Shown: positions 46,830 to 58,151, numbered from the stretch's first letter. The stretch is 62,000 bases of DNA from Chrysomallon squamiferum (GCA_012295275.1 CM022676.1:2372313-2434312), one strand, 5' to 3'. Numbers and translations are program-made. The notes: generated from the sequence alone by a model not told the origin.

Positions 46830-46884
46830 CAGTTGAAGTCAGTGTTAAAGTTGTTAATAAAATAACAGTGATTACTGTGGACAT
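46830..46884 (-). CDS. M4 leader exon followed by Ig1 stub
   Basis: A 55-bp leader with intact ATG and donor. One change near the end (CAACTTTAACA for the usual CAAGTTTAACA) alters Ser to Thr. It is followed by the stub at 45718 and then the intact M2 promoter and leader. Phase would allow splicing to M2 Ig1 at 43553. Confidence 0.6.
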
Positions 46885-46965
46885 GGTTAAAAAATCTAAC
46901 AACGGGAAAGAAGACGTGTAACAGCGAGCTAGATCCTAGTTGCTTTGTACAGGATGTAAATTACG

Positions 46966-46977
46966 GGTCATGTGACC
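46966..46977. promoter_or_regulatory. M4 promoter E-box-like site (GGTCATGTGACC)
   Basis: 82 bp before the M4 start codon. It is the same CATGTG/CACATG class as M1, P0 and M6. Confidence 0.5.
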
Positions 46978-47463
46978 GGTGACATAAAGAAACTATACCC
47001 TCTGTGATTGTTGTCTCCCCTAGTCTACTGTACAATCTAAGAAATAAAATCTGCGATTAAAGCACTGACTTAGTTTTTTTAACTGTAAATAATCTTTATA
47101 AACTGTTGAATGGTCTGCACATATCGAGACAGTTGTTGCACACTCAACAGGAGATGTTATTGTTTTATTTTAAATACAAGGCGCTAGTCAAGCACTGGAA
47201 GAAAGCAGATACGAAATAACATGAAAATGAAAGAGAACACACAAATGGAAGGAGAGAAGAAAGTATAAGAAAGGAAAAAGAGAAGAAAACAGAATTTAGA
47301 ACATGTAATCTATTTATGCTTTATAAATATTACAAATAATTACTTTTGTCCACTGTTAAAGATTTTCCTGTCTAATTATAAATAAAAATGTCACAATTTG
47401 TAAAACATTTCACATTAACAAGACTTTAAGATTAAATTTATTAAATGACAACAACAACAAAAA

Positions 47464-47464
47464 A

Positions 47465-47516
<52 letters not shown>

Positions 47517-47562
47517 TTAATAAGAAGAAGCAGAAGAAGAAGAAGAAGAAGAAGAAGAAATA
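47464..47562 (+). repeat. (AAT)n then (AAG)n microsatellite
   Basis: AAT run passing into an imperfect AAG run about 580 bp upstream of the M4 start. Confidence 0.9.
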
Positions 47563-47948
47563 AATAAAAAAGTAAAGTAAATGCACTTCACAGGTACTGA
47601 TAGTATAAAAATATTAAAAGTAAGATTTTATTAATTCGTATAAATAAAGGTTGCTTTCATTTTAGTAGCTTGATATTTCATTTAAAATTCAGAAGGTTAT
47701 AAGGGTAGAATATTACGTTAGCTAGTTGAATAATTAAAGCAATGCATTTAACCTAAATTAAGCACGAATTAAATGTCTAAAAAGATTGATAAAGAGTTAA
47801 TAAATTAAGAAGATAATATTTTCTGTTAAAGAAAATAACCAACACACTGAAGAATGATAAGAGCTTGAAAGCGGAAATAACTGTCGTGAAGCTTTTCAAA
47901 CAATTCGTTCTTTCTTTTTTTTTTCTTTGTTCATTGCGCTCAATATAT

Positions 47949-47949
47949 T

Positions 47950-48045
<96 letters not shown>
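47949..48045 (+). repeat. (CT)n microsatellite
   Basis: CT run of about 96 bp. The direct-duplication counterpart is at about 52536-52603. Confidence 0.95.
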
Positions 48046-48047
<2 letters not shown>

Positions 48048-48159
48048 ATCTTCAAACAAGAAATTAAAACAAAGTAATAAATATTGTTTGAGAAAAATTT
48101 TAAGTAATTTTATTACTAGACTAATACTGATGACACGTACACGAAACAATGCACATATA

Positions 48160-48260
48160 AAATAGATCGCCTTGTTAATATTAACTATAAAATAAAACAA
48201 TACCCATACAATATAAAATGCTTGTAAATATTAATTATACTACGAATATAAAATACCAAG

Positions 48261-48298
<38 letters not shown>

Positions 48299-48335
48299 AA
48301 TCTGCTTGTTAATATTGATTATGTTCTGGTATCTA
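48160..48335 (-). repeat. AT-rich minisatellite with (TA)n
   Basis: Units with CTTGTTAATATTAATTATAC. It repeats at 52720-52865 and is related in inverse orientation to 32695-33062. A (TA)n tract is inserted at about 48266-48293. Confidence 0.7.
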
Positions 48336-49458
48336 TCACCTGATATGTCTATATTATCAAATATTAGTTCTTGTTTTACGTAATTATTCAATTTTCTGAT
48401 TGATATTTGGCTGATCCGTTTACGATTTCGCTTTGTTCATTTGATTCGGGTTCTTTGTTTCTACTCTCAGACCTCCTTCTGTGTCATTTAATTTAGGTGT
48501 AATATAACATAATAGTTTATAAGTAACACACTTAATAGACCAATGAATTATATACTGTGTTTTATATGTTTCTACTATGTACGAATGTAAGTATTCATGT
48601 ATGTATAAATTTCGAGGTCAAATTCACAGAATAAAAGATTATTAATTTCTTTAAATAAATTTAAAGCACTAAGTTTGAAACGAACAAATGAAACAATAAT
48701 ATTCTCAAGAGATCTTATAAAATGCAAAAGATTAATAATAGAATAAAAACAATTGTCGAAATAAAATGTAAATAAAATCATAGTATTTAAAAGAAAAGTG
48801 TAATTGACGGGAGTAATATGATTATATTTTGAAACACACGGATACACTAAGAGAGATAGAGCAAAGGACAGAGAGACAGACAGACAGAGAGACACAGCCA
48901 TGCACACAATATAAACAGATTTCATATATATTTCAAGAATAAATTATATAATTTAACGGTCTGAATGTAGTTATAAATATACTGCAATATCAGTCAGATA
49001 ATATCGCATGTACCTAAACCAGCTATATTTTGATAAAGATAATCAGCTACAAATATAAAATAACCACTCCAGAACTATAAATATATGGCACCCAACACTG
49101 TACTTATCCAAACTAAAAATCGCTTGTAAACCCTGTTTATAAAATACTTCCTAGTCTAGTCAATATGTCTGTGACATACAACAGTAACAGTCAATGTTAA
49201 ACTTGTAAACAAAATATATAGAGTCACACCCAAACAGACACACACAAACACACAACACACACACAAACATGCACATATGAGTATATAATATACATTACAT
49301 GTACATTATATACAATCAGTTAGATCAAATAGAATGATAAATAAAATTAATTTGTTAACGCATTAATAAAAAATAAAAAATATTCCTGTATTTCTCGATA
49401 GATCAAAACTGAAGACTTGTATTTAGAGATAAAGAAAAAGAAATTAAGTAAAACTCAC

Positions 49459-49513
49459 CAGTTGAAGTCAGTGTTAAACTTGTTAATAAAATAACAGTGA
49501 TTAATCTAGACAC
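49459..49513 (-). pseudogene. M5 leader exon with lost start codon
   Basis: Aligns with the 55-bp leader, but the start reads GTG instead of ATG, and the next codons are changed (SRLITVIL). The donor remains. Intron 1 continues for about 850 bp and then stops at the duplication junction, so there is no Ig exon behind it. The promoter palindrome is intact, so decay started in the coding part. Confidence 0.8.
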
Positions 49514-49597
49514 GGTTAAACAATCTAAGAACAACGTAAATGGAGAAATGTAACAGCGAGCTACTCCCTAGTTACTTTGTACAGGTTGTAAATTATG

Positions 49598-49609
49598 GGT
49601 CACGTGACC
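49598..49609. promoter_or_regulatory. M5 promoter palindrome GGTCACGTGACC
   Basis: 85 bp from the former start codon; perfect palindrome. Confidence 0.5.
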
Positions 49610-50545
49610 AGTGAGATAAAGAAACAACACCCTCTGTGACTGTTGTCTCCCCTCTTCTACCGAACAATTCACAAAGTAAATCGGCTATTTAACCGTGATC
49701 TAGTTTTAATTGTGCGGACATTCTGACATATTTGTTACACACACAACACGAGATGAATTTGTCTTATTTTAAACAGAGGTCGCTACTAAAACTGTGGATG
49801 AAAGGAGATACAAAGAACATGAAAATGAAAGAGAGAAGAGAACCAAGCTAAGGACAGCACAAAGCTAAAGCAAGAAGAAACAGAAAAGAGATTATTTTTA
49901 TATGTATAATTAATTAATGTTTTAAAAATATTATAACTAATAACTGTTGTCCACTGTAAAACAATTTCAAATCTCAACATAAATATCAATGTCCTATCCC
50001 TAGTTCAAATTTCACATTAAAACACACATTCCAAAAAAAAAAACATCACATGGAATTTGTTATTTTGCTAGTTTGTTTTTTAAAAAAGCGAACAAGAATT
50101 GAAAATCTTTAAAATGATCATCATAATATGATCAATATTTAAAAAAATCTGCATTGTAACGTTATGTTAATTCAATTTAAAACAAGTTTTAATGGTAAGG
50201 TGAGGATATTTTGTTTAATTAAAATTATATTTAATATTTCTTAAATTGTAGAGATTTAAGTTTTCAGGCTGAATAAGAAAAACATATTTAATGTAAAGAT
50301 GCACCAATTAAATCACTAAGAAGAATAATTAAAAATTAAAAATATCAATAAAAATTAATGAATTAATGAAAGGGAACTAAAACTATGTAAAATTATACGT
50401 TACATAAAAAACACACATAAAAGAACGATCAGAGCGTCTCACCAGTAAGGGAAATAAAAAAAAAAGCTTTTATAACTTTTTCTTTCCTTCTTTCTTTCTT
50501 TATTACTTTCTTTCTTTCTTTCTTTCTTTATTTATTACTTTACTT

Positions 50546-50570
50546 AAATAGGACATGAGCTGATTGTGGG
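50546..50570 (-). pseudogene. Ig1 stub after M6
   Basis: Acceptor TTTACAG and a short Ig1 start with one further change (CCTATTT following GCTCATGT where others have CCCACGT), then the (GAAA)n tract. Confidence 0.7.
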
Positions 50571-51060
50571 CTGTAAATAAACATGTTTAAACAAACCACT
50601 TCAAAATCTAATAAACATGCACTTCATCATCATTATTTATATCTTAAACATATTCATTAATTAATTATTCATTATCCGACTAGGAAATAATTAAAATTGT
50701 CCACGTTATCTTACTCGTTACGGTTCATATATCAAAGATTTCTGACCTTAAGGTGATGTAAAGAAAGAATTTTTGACGTAGGATTCAGTGAAAACAAAAT
50801 CACTAATAGGTCTCAACAAATGTATAGACGAGACCGCATTTATATTACATAGTAACAATTAGATAAAAGAGAATGATAAGTAAAAGTGAGCTGTTACATT
50901 TGTTTATGAAACACTTCCTGGATTCCGATAGAGATCAAAACTCAAGCCTAGATTTTGAAGTCAATGTCAAACTTGTTAACAAAATAACAGATTATTGTGG
51001 ACATGTTTACACATACATTTTAAATCTAAACTATATATGTATTACACTTTGCGTCCTGTA

Positions 51061-51061
<1 letters not shown>

Positions 51062-51145
<84 letters not shown>
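51062..51145 (+). repeat. (CT)n microsatellite in M6 intron
   Basis: CT run of about 82 bp. Confidence 0.95.
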
Positions 51146-51148
<3 letters not shown>

Positions 51149-51354
51149 ATACATACATTACAGATGTATACATACAATGCACATCATGGAGATAACATCA
51201 CATGTATATTACACAGATAAATTATGATAAAGACACTCATCTATAAATATATAACAACCACGCGAGAACTATCAATATAAGACCACCCAACAGTGAACTG
51301 ACAAATTAAAATCACTTGGAAAACCTCTTTATATGTTACTTCCTGGTCTAGTCG

Positions 51355-51357
<3 letters not shown>

Positions 51358-51389
<32 letters not shown>
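51358..51389 (+). repeat. (CA)n microsatellite in M6 intron
   Basis: CA run of about 30 bp. Confidence 0.9.
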
Positions 51390-51393
<4 letters not shown>

Positions 51394-51648
51394 TGAATAT
51401 ATATTGCAACATCAGTCAGATAAGATCGCATGTACATTACACAGATACACTCCGATAAAAATACTCAGCTAAAAAGACATCACAAACATCGCGAACTATA
51501 AATATAAGACACCCAACACTAACAGATAAAAAAGAAATCAGTTCAAACATCTATTTATAAAATACTTCATCGTCTCATCGACATGTCTGTGAAAGACAAG
51601 TGTTATAGTTATTTAGACATAAACAAATACAAATAAAGTAAAACTCAC

Positions 51649-51703
51649 CAGTGGAAGTTAGTGTTAAACTTGTTAATAAAATAACAGTGATTACTGTGGA
51701 CAT
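51649..51703 (-). CDS. M6 leader exon followed by Ig1 stub
   Basis: An intact 55-bp leader, MSTVITVILLTSLTLTST, with donor and promoter. Behind it lie only the stub at 50570, the dead M5 leader and the duplication junction. In-phase splicing further to M2 Ig1 (43553) would need to skip about 8 kb. Confidence 0.55.
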
Positions 51704-51787
51704 GGTTAAACAATCTAAGAACAACGGGAAAGAAGACGTGTAACAGCGAGCTAGATCCTGGTTGCTTTGTACAGGGTGTAAATTGCG

Positions 51788-51799
51788 GGTCATGTGACC
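51788..51799. promoter_or_regulatory. M6 promoter E-box-like site (GGTCATGTGACC)
   Basis: 85 bp before the M6 start codon. Confidence 0.5.
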
Positions 51800-52508
51800 G
51801 GTGACATAAAGAAACTATACCCTCTGTGATTGTTGTCTCCCCTAGTCTACTGTAAAATCTAAGAAATAAAATCTGCGATTAAAGCACTGACTTAGTTTTT
51901 TTAACTGTAAATAATCTTTATAAACTGTTGAATGGTCTGCACATATCGAGACAGTTGTTGCACACTCAACAGGAGATGTTATTGTTTTATTTTAAATACA
52001 AGGCGCTAGTCAAGCACTGGAAGAAAGCAGATACGAAATAACATGAAGATGAAAGAGAGAATACACAAATGGAAGGAGAGAAGAAAGTATAAGAAAGGAG
52101 AAAGAGAAGAAAGTATAAGAAAGGAGAAAGAGAAGAAAACAGAATTTAGAACATATAATCTATTTATGCTTTATAAATATTATAAATAATTACTTTTGTC
52201 CACTGTTAAAGATTTTCCTGTCTAATTATAAATAACTATGTCACAATCCTTTGTAAAACATTTCACATTTAAATAGACTTTAAGATTAAATTTATTAAAT
52301 GACAATAACAATGAAAATAATAATAATGATAATAATTGTTTTATATTTATAGCTGAGTATCTTTATCAAGTATCTGTGTCAGGTACATGCGATGTTGTCT
52401 GCTTGTTGTTGCAGAATACTGATACACAAATTCAGACGGTTACATTATATAATGTATTTTTGAAGTATATCTGAAATCTATTAGTATTGTTTGCATAGCT
52501 GTTATCAG

Positions 52509-52531
52509 TATGTGTGTGTGTGTGTGTGTGT

Positions 52532-52603
<72 letters not shown>
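52509..52603 (+). repeat. (TG)n(CT)n compound microsatellite
   Basis: TG run passing into CT. Confidence 0.95.
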
Positions 52604-52606
<3 letters not shown>

Positions 52607-53195
52607 ATCGTTTCCGCTTTAAACAAGAAATTAAAACAAAGTGATAAATATTGTTTGAGAAAAAACAAGCAGTAACTACACTAATACAGATGACACATAC
52701 ACGAATCAATACACATATAAAATGAATATCCTTCTTAATATTAACTATAAAATAAAACAATACCCATACAATGTAAAATGCTTGTTAATATTAATTATAC
52801 TACGAATATAAAATACCAAACAATACATATATAAAATAAATCTGCTTGTTAATATTGATTATGTTCTGGTATCTATCACCTGATATGTCTATATTATCAA
52901 ATATTAGTTTTTGATTTACGTAATTATTCAATTTTCTGGTTGATACTTGGTTGATCCGTTTACGATTTCGCTTTGTTCACTTGATTCGGGTTCTTTGTTT
53001 CTACTCTCAGACCTCCTTCCGTGTCGTTTCATTTAGCTAAAATATAACATAATAGTTTATAAGTAACACACTTAATAGACCAATGAAATATGTACTCTAT
53101 TTTATATGTTTCTACCTATGTGTGTAAGTATGTATGAATATAAGTATTCATATATGTATGTACGTATGTATGTATATATGTATGTATGTATCCAT

Positions 53196-53199
<4 letters not shown>

Positions 53200-53238
<39 letters not shown>

Positions 53239-53377
53239 GCATATATCTGTGTATACAGTTGTGTGTATACGTACGTATGCATTTACGTCTATGTGGATCT
53301 ATCGATATATGAAAGATGAGCATAGATGCGAATATATGCATAACGTATATGAATGGGTATTGGTCAGTGTCGTAGGT

Positions 53378-53464
<87 letters not shown>

Positions 53465-53605
53465 TGTGTAAGCATATATCTGTGTATACAGTTGTGTGTA
53501 TACGTACGTATGGATTTACGTCTATTTGGATCTATCGATATATGAAAGATGAGCATAGATGCAAATATATGCATAACATATATGAGTGGGTACTGGTCAG
53601 TGGCG

Positions 53606-53664
<59 letters not shown>

Positions 53665-53675
53665 CTGTGTGTGTT
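53200..53675 (+). repeat. (TG)n blocks separated by a duplicated ~130-bp unit
   Basis: Three TG-rich tracts (about 53203-53236, 53378-53467, 53609-53672). Between them a unit running from GTAAGCATATATCTGTGTAT to CGTAGGTGTG occurs twice (about 53235-53378 and 53467-53609) with few changes. All Cys-Val/His-Thr ORFs here are shadows. Confidence 0.9.
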
Positions 53676-54099
53676 ATGGATGTTATAATATGGAAGTTTC
53701 CAGCTCTATTATTAAAATCGATACGTTTGCTAACACAATTAGATTTTGGTCAGAGAGTCAAGGGTTAGAAAAAGAAAAAAAGGAAATACAAAATAAGTAT
53801 TTCAAAGTGTTCTATTTGATTGATTAAAATTGTTGTCACGTTGTCCTCCACAGGTAATATAGATATAGGAAATAATTCCAAAAATCAGTGAGAATTTGAA
53901 ATCAGGAAACTATATCCTGAATGATAATAAAGCGTTTTCAAACAAAAGAAGAACTAAATTCTAAAACAACCAAAAATGTTTAATACACGAAAATTATAAT
54001 TTTAGCGAAAAATATATATATATATATTAGACCTAACTAATGCAAGAGAAGTAACAGACTATTTTATTGAAAAGCAAACTCATCAGATGATTTTTCATT

Positions 54100-54600
54100 T
54101 TCAGTTAATAAAACAAAGACTGTTCAATGAGTTTTCTGAGGTACAACTCTGCAGCTAAAAATACATTTTCAGATTCTTCACTTGTTAGCTTAATTGAAAG
54201 TAATGCATTACAGAGTTTGTCTAGATTTTCTGCTCTTTATAAAGATACTTCCAAGGTCTTAAACTCCATGTTGACATCAAAAGTTAAAGAAGATTCTTTT
54301 CTCAGAGGAATCGTCTCTAACTGTTCTGTTTCTGGCAAACATTCATCATTTTACGTTTTATATACTTCTATTCTGGTTAAATCTTTATAGCAGCCAGATT
54401 CTTATTGGTTTACACTTTGTTTTTCATGCTGATACAACTGTACACTATTTTCAGAGAAAAACCTTTTAATGTCTGTCTGCAGTTTTGTTGAGTAAATCTT
54501 TAGAAGGAGATGAAAAAAAGCTCATGATCCTGATTTTTCAAAGTTCCAGCGTCATGAAGATATTTAAGCAAGCCTACAATCTCTATTTCTCTTCTTGAGG
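54100..54600 (-). pseudogene. Possible decayed coding sequence, unrecognised
   Basis: The minus strand holds two open blocks that read like protein rather than AT noise: one at about 54510-54600 (EIVGLLKYLHDAGTLKNQD) and one at about 54125-54230 (NLDKLCNALLSIKLTSEESE, then AAELYLRKLIEQ). Stops separate them. A plus-strand 87-codon ORF at 54127-54390 overlaps the second block; it is Ser-rich and is probably its shadow. The region is not shared with other cassettes. It may be an old transposon or retroposed gene piece; no family is claimed. Confidence 0.3.
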
Positions 54601-54917
54601 AATAATAAATACTCAGGCTTTCTTTCAATGAATTTGCTAGTGGGGGTATTCCTCTGTGAAAGTGTTTTTTAATTCTCATAAACTATAGGATTACTTAAGA
54701 GAGAAGACTGCAATACAGATATATAGTAACACAATTACAGTGCTCATCCGAATCACTCAGGGGTTTGTTCACAATAGATTAACGTTTGCTGGACGAGAGT
54801 TTCAAATGGTGTCGGTTTTCTTAAAGTAATTGTTTGAAGGGTCGTGAAAAAGCAACCAGACAGAGCTCAGTGAAGGAAGATATGTAGGACAGACACACAG
54901 ACAGAGAGTAAGTAGAC

Positions 54918-55015
54918 TTACACGAAGATGACCACGCCGACTACCACGAGTAGCATGAAACAGAATGAGTGAACAGCAGCTACGGCATCTGTGGGCTTGG
55001 AAATAGCCGGTTCAC
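54918..55015 (-). CDS. M7 terminal exon: hydrophobic C-terminus, stop
   Basis: Acceptor GAATTAG, then 98 bp with two codon-completing bases. It reads SEPAISKPTDAVAAVHS, then FCFMLLVVVGVVIFV and TAA. A short polar stalk is followed by a hydrophobic end with no cytoplasmic residues, as in P1, so a GPI-anchor signal is likely. The sequence is otherwise not alignable with P1, apart from the AVxAV...LLVVV pattern. Confidence 0.65.
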
Positions 55016-56131
55016 CTAATTCAATAATACATGATAATGAGAAAGTCAACATGTTCAACGTATTAGACACAATATGTGACTGTAAAACAAAAAGATGTAC
55101 GTTGGAATTCGTGGCGAAGATTAAAATGTTCAAGTATATTGTAAAAATGATTTAGCTTAATTGCAGAAATATTGTTTCCGTTATGTTATTTTCATGGTAT
55201 TGTTTAAGTAATTTTATTTAATTATAGTGATAGATAGATTACATAGAAAAAAACACTGATAAATAGACAAAGAAGTATATAGTTATATATATATATATAT
55301 ACATATATTGATAGATAGATAGATAGAATGATAGATAGATACACGGATGGATGGATGGAGAGACACACAAAAAGACAGAAGATAAAAGTCTGTATTATAA
55401 CGAATCTTATGTCATAATCAAATAAATTAAACACTCATGACAATTTCAGTTTCAGTGTTATTTATAAATGATTAAGCCAATCTCTTACCTCATCAGCATG
55501 AAATAAGACAAATTTAAAATAAAATATTGAAATGTGTATTAATGCATAACAGCAACAGAAAAGCTATTATTACAAATAGCATCAACACATACGATTAGTG
55601 TCAACTGTTATATATTAATTGTTATATGTAAAATATACTAAATGTGCTCACCCGAAACAAAAATCAAAGTCTACTTCTTACAAACAAAATTAAACTTACT
55701 TTAATGTATCACAATTTGCGCGACTCAGTATCTGTTTCACAATATAAATGACGTTTTTCGTTACCACAATAAAATAACACTAAATATAAAATATACTAAA
55801 TGTGCTCACCCGAAACAGATATCAAAGTGTTGTTGTTACAAACAAAATTAAACTTTCTTGAATGTCAGTGGTAACGTCTACGTGTATGAGTACTGAAACT
55901 AAAATCAAGTTTATCAGTTACGTAATCCAATAATACAACAAATGGCAAAACATACAGATTAACAAGTTGAAACTGGACATAACAACGTTATAGTCGCCGC
56001 TATTTTCTTCCATTAAATCATTTCAATTCAGTTGCCTTCTTAAAACAATTTTGTTATACGTTACACATAACAATGGCTTGTTCCATACACCAATGATTTT
56101 CATTCTAAAACCAATTAAAATGAAATCTTAC

Positions 56132-56464
56132 TTTGAATGTTGTTGGTAAAGTTTGCAGAATAGAGCTCGATATTACCCACAATGCATCTGAACATTCGCA
56201 TTGTTTTACTGAGAGATACAGTGTGATTTAAAAGAGAACTTCCTCTGTTCTCACACCCAGATAGTCTAGGCGGGTCATCTTTGATTCTGTCTGTGTATGG
56301 ATACGATATCCACGTCATGTCACCAGCGTACTTCCACTGCCACGACCACGACTGTGCTGGGTTACCAACATTTCCATTACACCTGAACTCCACAGTTTCA
56401 ATGACAACATAGGGGCTGAACTCCTTTCTTGGTGTAACGATCATTTCAATTTCACCTGGCTTTG
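56132..56464 (-). CDS. M7 Ig2 exon (intact)
   Basis: 333 bp, phase 1-1, open. Acceptor TATGTTTCAG, donor GTAAGATT. It contains KPGEIEMIVTPRKEFSPYVV, FRCNGNVGNPAQSWSWQWKYA, GCENRGSS and FRCIVGN. It differs from P2/M2 mainly after the SVSLS-like stretch (KTMRMF for DNARMF) and at the end (NNIQ). It splices in phase to the terminal exon 97 codons' distance away at 55015. No leader or Ig1 was found upstream: homology stops at about 56550, so M7 is a 5'-truncated gene unless its first exons lie beyond the window's satellite. Confidence 0.8.
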
Positions 56465-56549
56465 CTGAAACATAAAAATATGAAATAAATAAACACTGCG
56501 TCTTTCTGTAATTTAGTTCAGTTATAAATGTTATATATATATACAAATG

Positions 56550-58150
56550 CGTTATTATATTTATTATCCGACTGTAAATTTTATCAAATTTTGCATTTTA
56601 ATTCAGTCATTACGGTTCATATTTCAAATATTTCTGAACTTAAGTAATAAAAAACAGTAATTTTTGACGTATAATTCAAAGAAAACAAGATTACTAATAC
56701 TTTTCAATAAATATTTACCAGAGCGAAAAGTGAATCCTGTTAAGTAAGTAGTTATCAGCTCTGAACCGATTTCTGTAAGATGACTGTCGTGTGCATTGCG
56801 AATTATCTGTAGCAAAGAAACAACATGTTAAACCTAATTAACAAGGTAAGTAATAATAATAATTATAATAATAACAACAACAACAATAATAATTATGATA
56901 AACCATAACACAAGATTTCCAAAGCATTACAAAGACAACGTTTTTCTCTTTATGTCTCTGTATCGTTCTTTCTGTTAATCTACTTAATACATATACACAC
57001 CAGTCTTTCTATACACTACCTGTCGCTTTGGCTGTCTATATATCTGTCTTGATCAGTAACCACAAATTATTTATTAATAATACTCACACGTTATTGCTCT
57101 ATCTCTCACAAGCATAACACACGTTTACGCATAAACGTAGACGCATGCACATATATAATACATACACAAGAACATATACATAAAGACACATAACAACATA
57201 TACATAAAGCTACACAGAAATACACACTCACATACACAGAGGAATACATAAAAATACACAAACTCACAGACACAAACATACACACAAAGACAGGTGATTT
57301 TTAAATTTACATCAGCTTCTGGCCAAGTCACTCTCAGACGCATCAGACCGTAACAGGTTTTTCCCAAGCGTGTCCAACATCTAGGGCATCGCCTCTGTTC
57401 TGCTTCCATAAAACCCACACACAGTATAAAATTATTACTTGTTTCTATCTACCTACATACGTTCATACATAACTTCGTACCTACAAACAAACACACACAA
57501 ACATATACATACATATTCAAGTATACAAAACCATTTATTTAGAAATACACACATGCATGCACACACAAAGGCAAACAAGAATACATCCATGTACATAATG
57601 CATACAGATAAGCATATATGCTATACATATTCACATTTATTAATACTCTGTTAGAACATTTTCTAATTTACATATATCCTGAACTGAATATATATAAATA
57701 TAAAACGAAAAGAAATAAACATACAGCCTGTGTTATTGACATAGAGAATTGACCGAAACGTTATTATTGCATCCACTCGCCGTATGTCTATCTGAAGAAC
57801 TATCTGCATTTGCGTGTGCATGTTTGTGTTTCTATGTGTGTATGTATATCTGTATATATGTCTGTGTATGTCTGTGTTTGTGTGTACGTGTCAGCGGAAT
57901 CTGACGGGTTTGTGAGTTCGTGATTGGACTTTGTCCTCCTGTGAAAGTGCGCTCTCGAAACCTGTCTATGTCCAGAGACTAATCAGAATCAGTTCTTTTA
58001 ACACATCACGTGAACTTAGTCTGTGTGTATCCATCGCAAATAAAAACGTTTCTTTCACAGAAAAAAGAAGTTGAGTATTTTATCATCATCAACATCATCA
58101 TCAATATTATTATTTATATCATTATTAGTATTATGCTGTTGTTGTCGTAT
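56550..58150. other. Spacer between M7 and right satellite, no supported gene
   Basis: 56600-56700 resembles an intron-1 fragment (TTACGGTTCATATTTCAAATAT). 57000-57280 and 57440-57660 are CA/TA-rich simple sequence. 57305-57420 is a G+C-richer island with a minus-strand frame RRCPRCWTRLGKTCYGLMRL, possibly a fragment of a repeat-encoded protein. 57890-58050 is another unique stretch ending near AATAAA. None could be tied to a gene. Confidence 0.45.
57305..57420 (-). other. Unrecognised coding-like fragment (CPRCW)
   Basis: The minus-strand frame reads EAEQRRCPRCWTRLGKTCYG, then LMRLRVTWPEADV, before running into simple sequence. The CPRC motif suggests a zinc knuckle, but one pair of Cys is not enough for a call. 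It is probably a repeat fragment. Confidence 0.25.
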
Positions 58151-58151
58151 T

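Larger units (their letters stand above)
48590..53160 (-). repeat. Direct duplicate of 43735-48590 (~4.6-4.9 kb)
   Basis: Paired landmarks: M2 leader 44657 with M5 leader 49513, Ig1 stub 45718 with 50570, M4 leader 46884 with M6 leader 51703, (CT)n 47949 with 52536, minisatellite 48160 with 52720. Offsets run from 4856 down to about 4570. The junction at about 48590-48605 falls inside intron 1 of the M5 copy. Confidence 0.8.
54602..56550 (-). repeat. M7 cassette segment, shared with 24050-25000
   Basis: 54602-54670 and 55330-55510 match 24057-24120 and 24140-24330 in the same orientation. 55640-56110 matches Ig2-downstream DNA of the other copies. The part holding the tail exon (54670-55330) is missing at 24 kb. 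Confidence 0.7.

Noticed and set aside
53186-53688. Cys/Val-rich ORFs of 60-119 codons
   Set aside because: They are shadows of (TG)n with a duplicated 130-bp spacer.
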